This document shows positions 1 through 7,541 of a stretch of DNA of 26,252 nt, piece after piece. Each line of letters begins with the position of its first letter. The stretch's first letter is position 1. The DNA lies in assembly GCA_937871985.1 (NCBI GenBank), contig CALMPB010000507.1, forward strand, positions 1-26,252. Reading direction: 5' to 3'. The position numbers and the translations under genes are program-made. The notes below the pieces were generated by a model. The model made no database searches. It had not been told where the DNA came from and worked only from the letters and a program-made list of their open reading frames with translations. The DNA is from an uncultured Burkholderiaceae bacterium (GTDB taxonomy: Bacteria > Pseudomonadota > Gammaproteobacteria > Burkholderiales > Burkholderiaceae).

Positions 1-55
1 TGGTACAAAGGGTTTTTCTCAACCTGCCGCACCCGCGGCAAGTACCCCTGCATGA
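1..55 (+). CDS. C-terminal tail of an unidentified protein (partial)
   Basis: Reading from base 2, the frame gives GTKGFSQPAAPAASTPA and then a TGA stop at 53-55. A Pro/Ala-rich C-terminal tail of this kind is common in GC-rich betaproteobacterial proteins, so this is probably the end of a rightward gene that starts outside the window. Too little is present to name it. Frame 1 is also open for about 35 codons here, so the frame choice rests on composition only. The 240 bases between this stop and the MFS stop at 295 show no convincing gene. Confidence 0.35.
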   Translation, partial: GTKGFSQPAAPAASTPA

Positions 56-294
56 ATTGGGAATTATACGTTCCTGGAAAGCCGATGTCAGCCGGGCAAG
101 TCCTCTGAGTCAGTACGAGCATGTGGTCGGATCAAGTACTGAGTCGCTCGATTTGGAGGTGATATTGTTTAGTAATGATCTCCTTCTGCTCGGTTTCCTC
201 TCTACGCCTCAGCCTGTAAGGTTTTTGTCAGCCAGTTGTCTGTTGTCCAAGACGGTGTCATTTCAGTGTTCGAGCGGGCGTGAACGCTCATCTC

Positions 295-1710
295 TCATTG
301 CTTCTTAAGATGTTCACCCACATTGCGAGGCAGTTGAGCGAAGAAAGCCGAAGCGAGCACCGTGGATGCGCCTATCGCGAAAAATGCCCACATCACGTCA
401 ACTTGTTCAGTGTGTTGCGCGCCCCGCCAAGCCATGCTGGAGTCCAGAATGAGCGCGGCGCACCCGACTCCGATGCTCAAAGCAGTGTGTTGTCCCATGG
501 CGGCGAAACTGCTAGCGCGATTTGTGCTGCCGTTTGGCAGGTCTGCGTAGCCTATCGTATTGATGGCTGTGAACAGCAGTGAACGGATGGTGCCGCCGAC
601 AAATAGCACCCCGGCAACAAGCCATAGTGGCGTCTCGATAGTGAACAGGCCGCAAGCACATACGAATGAGCCCGCGAGCACGCTATTTGCAATTAGGACA
701 GCGCGAAATCCTGCACGGTTTATTATGCGGGTGGCCAGGGGTTTCATGGCAAGTGCGCCTGCGGCGCTTGTAAATATGATCAATCCCGCCGTTACTGGAG
801 GTAACCCGAAGGTTAGCTGTAACTGGATGGCCAACAAAAACGGCATTGCTCCGGCGCTCAGCCGGCACAGGTTTCCTGCGAATATTGAAACGGAAAAGGT
901 CTGGATCCGTAGTAGTGACAGATCAATGATTGGAGTCGTTATTCGGCGGGCATGTCGTGCATAGAGCAAACTGGATGTCAGGCCTCCTCCAAACAACAAA
1001 ACGACATAAAGACCAGAAATATTGCGGTTACCAATACCATTCAAACCTAGTAACAACAAGAAAAGAGCAATGCCACTCAGTCCAAAGCCTTTCCAATCCA
1101 GGGCCGGCCGGTCTTGCGCTACATCGTTTTCGACGAAACGGAAAACCAGCACGATGACCAGCAGGCCGATGGGTATATTGATGAGAAAGATCGAGTACCA
1201 CGGGAAATAGGTCACCAAAAAGCCGCCGAGAGGCGGTCCGAGAGTCGGGCCAAGCAATGCGGGTATAGACAGAAGAGCGATGGATTGCAGCAGTTGGTCT
1301 TTGGGTGTGATGCGTAACAGAATGGCTCGCCCTACCGGCACCATTATGGCTCCCGAGGCTCCTTGAAGAATACGCGCAGCGACCAAATGCTCGAGACTTC
1401 GAGATAAGGCGCAGCCCAACGAAGTCAGCATGAATAGCACGATGGCTATGAGGAATAGTCGTCGTGCGCCGAAGCGGTCTGCAGCCCAGCCGCTGGTTGG
1501 CATGAACACCGCTGAGGCCAACAAATATGCGGTAATTATTACATTGAGCTCGACCGGCTTTGTGTGCAGCGCTTGAGCCATGCTCGGAAGAACCGTCGCC
1601 ACGATCATCGAGTCCAGCGTCTGCATAAAGAGCGCGCAACCGACGATGAATGGGATCAATCGGATGGCCGTGCTTCGTCTGTTTGTTGGTTCGTTCTGTC
1701 TGTTTAGCAT
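295..1710 (-). CDS. DHA2-family MFS drug/metabolite transporter (EmrB/QacA type)
   Basis: This is an inner-membrane proton-coupled transporter of about 471 residues, the usual length for 14-segment DHA2 proteins. Near the N-terminus, LDSMIVATVLP matches the LDxTIVNVALP signature. Motif A (GWAADRFGARRLF, about residues 74-86) and the antiporter motif C (LLGPTLGPPLGGFL, about 152-165) are present, followed by the typical INIPIG. I chose the ATG at 1710; a GTG at 1755 would add 15 residues, and neither has a strong Shine-Dalgarno sequence. The gene diverges from the cupin operon across about 315 bp, so it may be co-regulated with that operon and export a substrate, intermediate or toxic analogue. 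That role is inferred from position; the family is clear, the cargo is not. Confidence 0.9.
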   Translation of the reverse strand: MLNRQNEPTNRRSTAIRLIPFIVGCALFMQTLDSMIVATVLPSMAQALHTKPVELNVIITAYLLASAVFMPTSGWAADRFGARRLFLIAIVLFMLTSLGCALSRSLEHLVAARILQGASGAIMVPVGRAILLRITPKDQLLQSIALLSIPALLGPTLGPPLGGFLVTYFPWYSIFLINIPIGLLVIVLVFRFVENDVAQDRPALDWKGFGLSGIALFLLLLGLNGIGNRNISGLYVVLLFGGGLTSSLLYARHARRITTPIIDLSLLRIQTFSVSIFAGNLCRLSAGAMPFLLAIQLQLTFGLPPVTAGLIIFTSAAGALAMKPLATRIINRAGFRAVLIANSVLAGSFVCACGLFTIETPLWLVAGVLFVGGTIRSLLFTAINTIGYADLPNGSTNRASSFAAMGQHTALSIGVGCAALILDSSMAWRGAQHTEQVDVMWAFFAIGASTVLASAFFAQLPRNVGEHLKKQ

Positions 1711-2025
1711 GGGCTTGTGAGGGTAAACCCGCAATGCTATCAGCGGACAGGCCACCTTTGTTTTTCGCTGGACGATCTGTTCTAAAAAAGAGCGTTATTA
1801 GGGTATTTTGCGGTGGTACATATCAATAAACTTCATGGTGTCGCAGGTCGCTTTCTATTGCGCTCAGACGAACTTACCGCCGCTTTGCGGATGTTGAGAA
1901 AAGCGAAATTTATATCACTTATCGATCAGTTGCAGAGGCGGGTGTGGGCGAAATGGCCGGCCGATCGCTGGATCGAGGCTTTGGTGGCCATGTGGTCCAA
2001 AGCATGCCGCTTCAATGGAGAACAT
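1711..2025. promoter_or_regulatory. Divergent intergenic region between the MFS gene and the catabolic operon
   Basis: This 315-bp stretch separates the leftward transporter from the rightward cupin gene and should hold both promoters. The frame of the cupin gene stays open upstream to 1813, but the extra 71 codons lack family-like features and the good ribosome site lies at 2017-2020, so I treat them as noncoding. The left half is AT-rich (for example TTATTAGGGTATTTTG around 1796-1810), which fits promoter DNA. The one clear structure is the dyad at 1978-2003. Confidence 0.5.
1978..2003. promoter_or_regulatory. Dyad symmetry just upstream of the cupin gene
   Basis: GCTTTGG (1978-1984) and CCAAAGC (1997-2003) form 7-bp perfect inverted arms around a 12-nt centre. 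The dyad ends 14 bp before the GGAG ribosome site and 22 bp before the ATG. It could be a repressor operator or a 5' leader hairpin of the operon. There is no direct evidence of function. Confidence 0.35.
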
Positions 2026-3183
2026 ATGTCTAATCAGTTTGACTTGACTTCCCACAGGAGTCTTATCGAGACAATGATGAAGGATGCCGATGATGCCCCC
2101 GATTCGGCTGCTGTCGAAACGGAAGGTCTTGAGCGGTGTTTCTACACATTATGGGGTCGCGAGGACGAAATTACTTGGGAGTTGCAGCCCTTAGAGGATC
2201 TAGTGGACAGCATTGTCCCCGGAACCGGGAGACAAGATTGGCGAAAGCTGCGCCCCTTCGACATGTTGCCTGATCCTGGCGCCGACAATAAAGGCGTGGC
2301 AAGAAAAAAATTGTATGAAGGAGAGCATGTCCGCATCAGCGCAGCGCATATTTCTTGCAGCGAACCGCATTTCGAGCGAGCGGCGGATTTCGACACGATA
2401 TTCATGCAGTTCTCGGGGGTGAGCGTCGTCGAGACGAGTTTCGGCATTTACGAGCTTTTCCCTGGTGAAGCGATCCTTATTCCCGCGATGGTGGTTCACC
2501 GCACGACAGGCAGCCCTGATTGCAGGCGTATGGAGTATCACGTACGTGAACTTGTTGCGACGCATCTGCCCGCCGCGACTGGGGAGCAGAAACTACGGTT
2601 CCAAGTGCGCCGCGAGGGAGAGGCGGCGGCGAAGCCGGTCGTGCCTGAAATCTCTCGTCCAGAGAATGGGGACATCCTCGAACACATGTCTCGCTGGGGC
2701 GATTTGCCCGGAGAGGATTTTTGGCTCAGGCGGACTTATAAGTGGCTGGTCGGGCAAGCTGATCGAGGCCGCAAGCCGCACAAGATTCGGCCGTTCGAGC
2801 ATTTCGTGCAAACCGTCGCGGCGACAAAGGATTTGCCGCCTGTGCGCACCGCGCTGTTGTGGGACAGTGCGACGTTTCGCCAGCGTGTTTACTCGAATCC
2901 GGGCCGGCAGCCGGCGCCGCATCGCGGGTATGACGAAGACGAGCTTTGGTTCCAGTTTGTCGGCCCGATCCGCGTCGAGACGGAGCACGCGGCATATTAC
3001 ATGGAGAACGGCTCTTACTCAATGGTCGAGGCCGGCTTGTCCCATACCAGCGAATCCACCCTTGATATGTACAGGCTGACCACGTATTCGCCCAAGCCTG
3101 TGCGCATGGTGGTGGATCCTGAGGCTCACCTGCGTCATACCACTTGGGTTGTGGATACGCTCGACGCCGATAAGGGCGAATAG
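2026..3183 (+). CDS. Two-cupin protein, possible ring-cleavage dioxygenase
   Basis: The product is 385 residues if it begins at the ATG at 2026, which has GGAG five bases upstream; a longer frame from 1813 is less likely. It has two similar beta-barrel halves. The first contains FDTIFMQFSG, a GEAILIP turn and H158 (about 115-160). The second contains HRGYDEDELWFQFVG and GSYSMVEAGLSH (about 299-340). The parallel FMQFSG and WFQFVG strands suggest internal duplication. Candidate metal ligands are H299, E304/E306 and H340, with H115 and H158 in the first half. Size and bicupin layout resemble gentisate- and homogentisate-type dioxygenases, but I cannot assign it to either. First gene of the operon, followed by a hydrolase and a zeta-type GST, which supports a role in ring or diketone cleavage. 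Function is inferred. Confidence 0.75.
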   Translation: MSNQFDLTSHRSLIETMMKDADDAPDSAAVETEGLERCFYTLWGREDEITWELQPLEDLVDSIVPGTGRQDWRKLRPFDMLPDPGADNKGVARKKLYEGEHVRISAAHISCSEPHFERAADFDTIFMQFSGVSVVETSFGIYELFPGEAILIPAMVVHRTTGSPDCRRMEYHVRELVATHLPAATGEQKLRFQVRREGEAAAKPVVPEISRPENGDILEHMSRWGDLPGEDFWLRRTYKWLVGQADRGRKPHKIRPFEHFVQTVAATKDLPPVRTALLWDSATFRQRVYSNPGRQPAPHRGYDEDELWFQFVGPIRVETEHAAYYMENGSYSMVEAGLSHTSESTLDMYRLTTYSPKPVRMVVDPEAHLRHTTWVVDTLDADKGE

Positions 3184-3228
3184 CACAGCGGAATGGATTA
3201 ATTTCAGTGATACGGAACGATTAAAGAC

Positions 3229-4377
3229 ATGACATCAGTAGCACCAAAGACTTTGGAACAGGTACAGGCGAATCTGCGCAATAGGCTCGAGTCGAGGAAA
3301 GCGCCTTTTCATGTGACAGATGTGGAAGCCGCGGCCAAGGCGATCGAGTCCTTGAGGGGAATCGACGGCGAGAATTGGGGAGCGGCTTGGTATGCGGCGG
3401 GACAAGAGTTTGAGAAGGCCGCCGAGCAGCAAGAAAGCGCGGGACAGCTCGAGAGTGCGAGTGAGCTCTATTTCAAGGCCTACGGACTTTATCATGCGGG
3501 CCGGTATCCGGTTCCCAATCATCCGAGCAAGATGCAGTGCTATAGAAAATCGCAATACTGCTATGTAAAAGGCGGTCAGCTTGCCGCGAACAAGATAGAG
3601 AGTGTCACAGTACCCTTTGACGGTCGGGAAAACGAAGGCAAAGAGGTGACGTTCTACGTGAGAAGGCGTCATGAAGCCAAGCCTAGCCCCGTTGTTGTCC
3701 GCTGGAGTGGAATCGATACCTGGAAGGAAGAGCGCAAGGATATCGACGATAAGCTGTTTGAAGCCGGCTTTTCAGTGATTACGATGGATATGCCGGGAAC
3801 GGGCGACGCTCCGGTTTTGGTGTCGCAGGACGGAGAGCGTCAGTTCGTGCCGGTCCTGGACTGGATTTCGACCCAGCCTGAATTCGATCCGAGCCGTGTG
3901 ATATTGATCGGAATGTCATGGGGAGGATACTGGGCGACGAAGCTGGCCTACATGTATTCCCATCGCTTGGCGGGCGTGGTGAACTGGGCGGGCCCCATAC
4001 ATTTCGGTTTCGATCGGGACTGGCTGCTGCAGTCTCAGCATGCCGATAGCTACCTCATGGATATCCAATCGGCGCGAGCCCGTTGCGTTGGCGGCAGCAC
4101 GTACGAAACCTACATCGACGCGGCGAGCAAGCTGTCGCTGTTGAACGCAGGCCTTCTCGATAACGCGCACCCGCCCATGCTTCTTATGAATGGCGACGCA
4201 GACAAGCAGCAGCCATTCGACGATTTCAAATTGCTATGTCTGTCTGGAAAGCCAAAATCAATGCGTCTTTTTCCTGGGGGCCATATGGGCTATACGCGCG
4301 AGACCATCCCGAGCCTCATCGACTGGATCCGAGGAGTAGCCGGTCTGCCAGATGGTAATAGCGAGAAGCTTCAGTGA
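3229..4377 (+). CDS. Alpha/beta hydrolase, FrsA / 2,6-dihydroxypseudooxynicotine hydrolase-like
   Basis: This 382-residue protein has a helical N-terminal region (about 1-120) followed by an alpha/beta hydrolase core. The nucleophile elbow is GMSWGG with Ser230. The acid is probably Asp325 in NGDADKQQP and the base His352 in PGGHMGY. This layout, including the N-terminal helical cap, is that of the family containing FrsA-type esterases and the nicotine-pathway C-C hydrolase acting on 2,6-dihydroxypseudooxynicotine. In this operon, between a bicupin and a GST, hydrolysis of a vinylogous diketone or other ring-cleavage product is plausible. The stop overlaps the GTG start of the GST gene by 4 bp, so the two are translationally coupled. 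The family is well supported; the substrate is unknown. Confidence 0.88.
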   Translation: MTSVAPKTLEQVQANLRNRLESRKAPFHVTDVEAAAKAIESLRGIDGENWGAAWYAAGQEFEKAAEQQESAGQLESASELYFKAYGLYHAGRYPVPNHPSKMQCYRKSQYCYVKGGQLAANKIESVTVPFDGRENEGKEVTFYVRRRHEAKPSPVVVRWSGIDTWKEERKDIDDKLFEAGFSVITMDMPGTGDAPVLVSQDGERQFVPVLDWISTQPEFDPSRVILIGMSWGGYWATKLAYMYSHRLAGVVNWAGPIHFGFDRDWLLQSQHADSYLMDIQSARARCVGGSTYETYIDAASKLSLLNAGLLDNAHPPMLLMNGDADKQQPFDDFKLLCLSGKPKSMRLFPGGHMGYTRETIPSLIDWIRGVAGLPDGNSEKLQ

Positions 4378-5006
4378 AGCTATATCACTTCTCCAAGTCG
4401 TCGGCGTCGCTTCGCCTGCGGATTGCACTTGCCGTGAAGGGGGTGCGTTACGGCTCTTCTAGCGTAAGCCTTGCTTTGCGTGAGCATTTGAGCAGTGAGT
4501 ACGGAAAGTTGCATCCGCAGAATCTGGTCCCGGCGCTGGAAGACGATGCCGGAACGATCATGATCCAATCGTTGCCGATCATCGAGTATCTGGACGAAGT
4601 CTTTCCTGAGCCTGCGCTGCTTCCGGCGGGGCCAGGCGAGCGAAGCTATGTTAGGGCGATAGCGCAAATCGTTGCCTGTGAAATTCATCCATTGAACAAC
4701 ATGCGTGTAACGAAGCATCTGCGTGATGTGTTGCATGTGACTCCTGAAGTCATTGAGCGCGATTGGACTTTCCATTGGCTCACGACGGGATTTCATTCTC
4801 TGGAGACATATTTGACGAGGGAGCGGCGATATGGCCGATTCTGTGCGGGAGAGCAGTTCACTCTGGCGGATATTTGCCTATATGCACAGGTATTCAGTGC
4901 TCGAAGATTCGGATTCTCCATCGAGGCATATAAATGCGTGGAAGCCATCGCCGAACAATGTGAAGCTGTGCCTGAAGTAGTCTTGGCAAAGTCTGTTGAT
5001 GGATGA
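4374..5006 (+). CDS. Zeta-class glutathione transferase, maleylacetoacetate/maleylpyruvate isomerase-like
   Basis: This is a 210-residue cytosolic GST. The N-terminal thioredoxin-fold domain carries SSASLRLRIAL (about 9-19), the zeta-class SSCxxRVRIAL motif with Ala in place of the Cys. It also has LVPAL with the cis-proline (51-55) and QSLPIIEYLDE (65-75) for glutathione binding. The C-terminal helical domain has ACEIHPLNN (101-109), a hallmark of maleylacetoacetate isomerases. Such enzymes perform glutathione-dependent cis-trans isomerisation of ring-fission products. It starts with GTG inside the stop of the hydrolase gene (GTGA overlap), so the two proteins are probably made together. The lost Cys may alter catalysis, but the conserved Ser is kept. 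The substrate could be a maleyl-type product of the upstream cupin; this is inference. Confidence 0.88.
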   Translation: MKLYHFSKSSASLRLRIALAVKGVRYGSSSVSLALREHLSSEYGKLHPQNLVPALEDDAGTIMIQSLPIIEYLDEVFPEPALLPAGPGERSYVRAIAQIVACEIHPLNNMRVTKHLRDVLHVTPEVIERDWTFHWLTTGFHSLETYLTRERRYGRFCAGEQFTLADICLYAQVFSARRFGFSIEAYKCVEAIAEQCEAVPEVVLAKSVDG

Positions 5007-5055
5007 GAGCAGCGTCGGATTTTTATTAAAAGCACCACCTATATGGAGACAAAAC

Positions 5056-6579
5056 ATGCAACAAGGCAGGTGTAAATCTAAACCCCTTTTTATCATGATT
5101 TCGTGGATTCTCTTGTGTCTGGGCTTTGTGCAGGGGCTGGCTCACGCGGCACAGGACTCGACAGTTCGCGTGGCGACGCGGGCTGCGTTCTCCGGCACTT
5201 TTGATCCAATCAAGAACCTTTCGACGCAAGAGCCTTATCTGAAACCGATATACGAGACATTGGTCACCCTTGGGCAGGATGGAAATCTTCAGCCGTTGTT
5301 GGCGACGTCATGGAAACACGAGGGTCTGACCTATAGCTTTGCGCTGCGTAAAGGCGTCACGTTCCAAGATGGTTCTGTGTTTGACGCAAACGCTGTCGTT
5401 GAGCATTTCATGCGCGGAAAATCGACTCCCGGGCCTTACGCTGCATTTTTTGCGAATGTAAAGAGCGTCACCGCGACTGGTGACTCCAATGTATCGGTAG
5501 TGCTGAATCGACCTTATCCCAGTTTCTTACTGCAGATTACATCGATACCAGGGATGATTGAAAGTCCCAAGGCCTCTCAGAAGCCAGATTTTGCGCAGAA
5601 GCCAGTGGGAACTGCACCATGGGTGCTAAACGAAGATGCGACGCGTCGGGGCAGTGTCGTGGTTTATAGGGAATATCCCGGCTATTGGGATAAATCGCAA
5701 CAGGGTGTCGGTCGGATCGAGGTTTACCAATACGCGAGCGAGGCAGCGAAACTGAACTCGTTGAAGAGTGGACGGATAGACGTCGCCGAGATTCAGGGAG
5801 ATCAGGTTGAGGAGACGAAAGCCGCTGGAATGAACGTTGATGTCGCGTTGGCGAATCGTTGGGTGGCGTTCGGCTTTTTCGACATGGAAGGCAAGCTTGT
5901 CCCCGCATTTGGCGACCGTAGAGTTCGAAATGCGATGATGATGGCTATTGACCGGAAAACCATCGCGGAAAAATTATACTTTGGGTATGCCGTGCCAAGC
6001 GTGCAGCCCTACGCCAAAGATCATTGGGCGCATGTGCCTGGCCTGGACGAGGCGTTTCCTTACGATCCCCAGCAGGCTCGGCGTCTATTGGCTGAAGCGG
6101 GCTATGCCTCCGGTTTTGAGTTCACAGTTCCTTCGTCACCGCTTTTCAAGGAAATCAACGAAGCGATGGCTGGCTATCTGGCTCAAGTCGGCATCAAGAT
6201 GAATGTCGAGATGGTCGCGGGAAGTCTGTATGCCGCGGCGAAGACCAAGAAGTATCCGGGCTGGCTTGTGTCCTTCCCGTCCATTGACCCTGACGATTAC
6301 CCTGCCAAACACCTCAATGAAAAGGGGCCCGGCAATTTCTTCGCATGGTCGTCGCCCAAACTTGAGAAATTGGCTGAAAAGACGTTCGCTGCCCCCGTTG
6401 ATGATTTGAGCGTGCGTGGTCCGGCCTACAGAGACTGGATCGATTATGCAGTGAGAGAAGGTTATTTCGTCGGCCTCGTGATTCCCCAGCAATTGCGGGC
6501 TACGAGCAGACGCGTGAAGCGGCTGCTCTGGCCAAAGGGCGCTCCGTATTTCGAATATCGCGGTCTGAAACTCGAGTAA
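5056..6579 (+). CDS. Periplasmic substrate-binding protein of a peptide/opine-type ABC importer (SBP_bac_5)
   Basis: The 507-residue product has a clear Sec signal peptide: a basic N-terminus, a hydrophobic core (FIMISWILLCLGFVQGL), and a likely cut after AHA near residue 31. Family-typical segments follow, including YETLVTLGQDGNLQPLLATS and the LRKGVTFQDG block, then a C-terminal lobe with the FTVPSS and GIKMNVE segments. I chose the ATG at 5056, with GGAGA seven bases upstream; a start at 4996 would overlap the GST gene and bury the signal peptide. It leads the importer genes and presumably sets transporter specificity. Binding proteins of this family also take opines, nickel and non-peptide ligands, so in this catabolic setting the ligand need not be a peptide. 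Confidence 0.92.
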   Translation: MQQGRCKSKPLFIMISWILLCLGFVQGLAHAAQDSTVRVATRAAFSGTFDPIKNLSTQEPYLKPIYETLVTLGQDGNLQPLLATSWKHEGLTYSFALRKGVTFQDGSVFDANAVVEHFMRGKSTPGPYAAFFANVKSVTATGDSNVSVVLNRPYPSFLLQITSIPGMIESPKASQKPDFAQKPVGTAPWVLNEDATRRGSVVVYREYPGYWDKSQQGVGRIEVYQYASEAAKLNSLKSGRIDVAEIQGDQVEETKAAGMNVDVALANRWVAFGFFDMEGKLVPAFGDRRVRNAMMMAIDRKTIAEKLYFGYAVPSVQPYAKDHWAHVPGLDEAFPYDPQQARRLLAEAGYASGFEFTVPSSPLFKEINEAMAGYLAQVGIKMNVEMVAGSLYAAAKTKKYPGWLVSFPSIDPDDYPAKHLNEKGPGNFFAWSSPKLEKLAEKTFAAPVDDLSVRGPAYRDWIDYAVREGYFVGLVIPQQLRATSRRVKRLLWPKGAPYFEYRGLKLE

Positions 6580-6593
6580 GTCTGGAGCTTAAC

Positions 6594-7541
6594 GTGCTGC
6601 GTTTTATAAGTATTCGCTTCTTGGCGCTGGTTCCCTTGTTTCTGCTGGTATCGGTTCTGTTGTTTGCACTTGAACCCTTATTGCCCAACGACCCAGCTCG
6701 ACTTATCGTCGGACCCGATGCGACTGAGCAGGTCTATCAGGCTGCACGGAAGGAATTGGGCTTGGACCAGCCATTGCCTGTGCAGTATGGTCGATGGCTT
6801 TTTAAGGCAGTCCAGGGAGACTTCGGCACATCGTATGTCAGTGGCGAAAGAGTTGGGAAGGCGATTGTCAGTCGTTTGCCAGTCACTCTTTCGATCACTG
6901 TGGTGGCAGGTTTGCTGGCGCTTTTGATCGGAACGGTCGTGGGTACCGTCGCCGCGCTATATCCAGGCGGTGCGCTTGACCGTTCAGTCTCCTCAATCTG
7001 TGCTCTGGGTATTGCTGTGCCCGATTTTTGGATTGGCATGATGCTGATCGCTATTTTTTCACTGAGGCTTGGCTGGGTTCCGGCGTCTGGCTACGTCGAT
7101 TTCTCGGTGAGCCCGTTGGACTGGATGCGCAGCATCATATTGCCGTCATTTGCGTTGGCGATCGTAAAAGGGGCGGCGCTCGCAAAACAGATGCGTGTTT
7201 CGATGATCGAAGTATTGCAAAAGCCCTATATCCGTACAGCCCGCGCCAAAGGTGCAAGCCGAGTCAGGACTCTCTTCTTTCATGCTTTACGTAATTCTCT
7301 TCAGCCCGTCGTCACCATATTCGGCGTCTACCTCGGACTGATGTTTGGCGGAGCTTTGGTCGTCGAGCGGGTTTTCGCGCTGCCGGGCTTGGGAAGTCTG
7401 GCTTTTGATTCAGTTCTCAGCAGCGATGTACCTATGCTGCAAGGCGTGATCTTGCTTTCCATTTTAATGGTCACAATCATGAACTTAGGAGTGGACTTGC
7501 TATATGGATGGCTTAACCCAAAGGTTCGGGTAACAGCATGA
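6594..7541 (+). CDS. ABC importer permease, DppB/OppB type
   Basis: This 315-residue inner-membrane protein has about six transmembrane segments, the normal size for DppB-type permeases. It has the N-terminal hydrophobic helix and PNDPARLIVGPDAT loop, then LGLDQPLPVQYGRWL and GDFGTSY, all standard in this family. The cytoplasmic EAA loop reads IRTARAKGASRVRTLFFHALRNS. The start is a GTG at 6594 with GGAG upstream. The stop overlaps the next start by 4 bp (ATGA at 7538-7541), so it is coupled to the permease-ATPase fusion, which supplies the second half of the channel. Confidence 0.93.
   Translation: MLRFISIRFLALVPLFLLVSVLLFALEPLLPNDPARLIVGPDATEQVYQAARKELGLDQPLPVQYGRWLFKAVQGDFGTSYVSGERVGKAIVSRLPVTLSITVVAGLLALLIGTVVGTVAALYPGGALDRSVSSICALGIAVPDFWIGMMLIAIFSLRLGWVPASGYVDFSVSPLDWMRSIILPSFALAIVKGAALAKQMRVSMIEVLQKPYIRTARAKGASRVRTLFFHALRNSLQPVVTIFGVYLGLMFGGALVVERVFALPGLGSLAFDSVLSSDVPMLQGVILLSILMVTIMNLGVDLLYGWLNPKVRVTA

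Noticed and set aside
271..289. GAGCG/CGCTC hairpin just past the MFS stop
   Set aside because: The stem is 5 bp with an 8-9 nt loop and no T-run on the minus strand, so it is not a supportable terminator.
1813..2025. N-terminal extension of the bicupin frame
   Set aside because: The extra 71 codons precede a well-placed ribosome site and ATG at 2026, contain the dyad, and do not look like part of a cupin fold.
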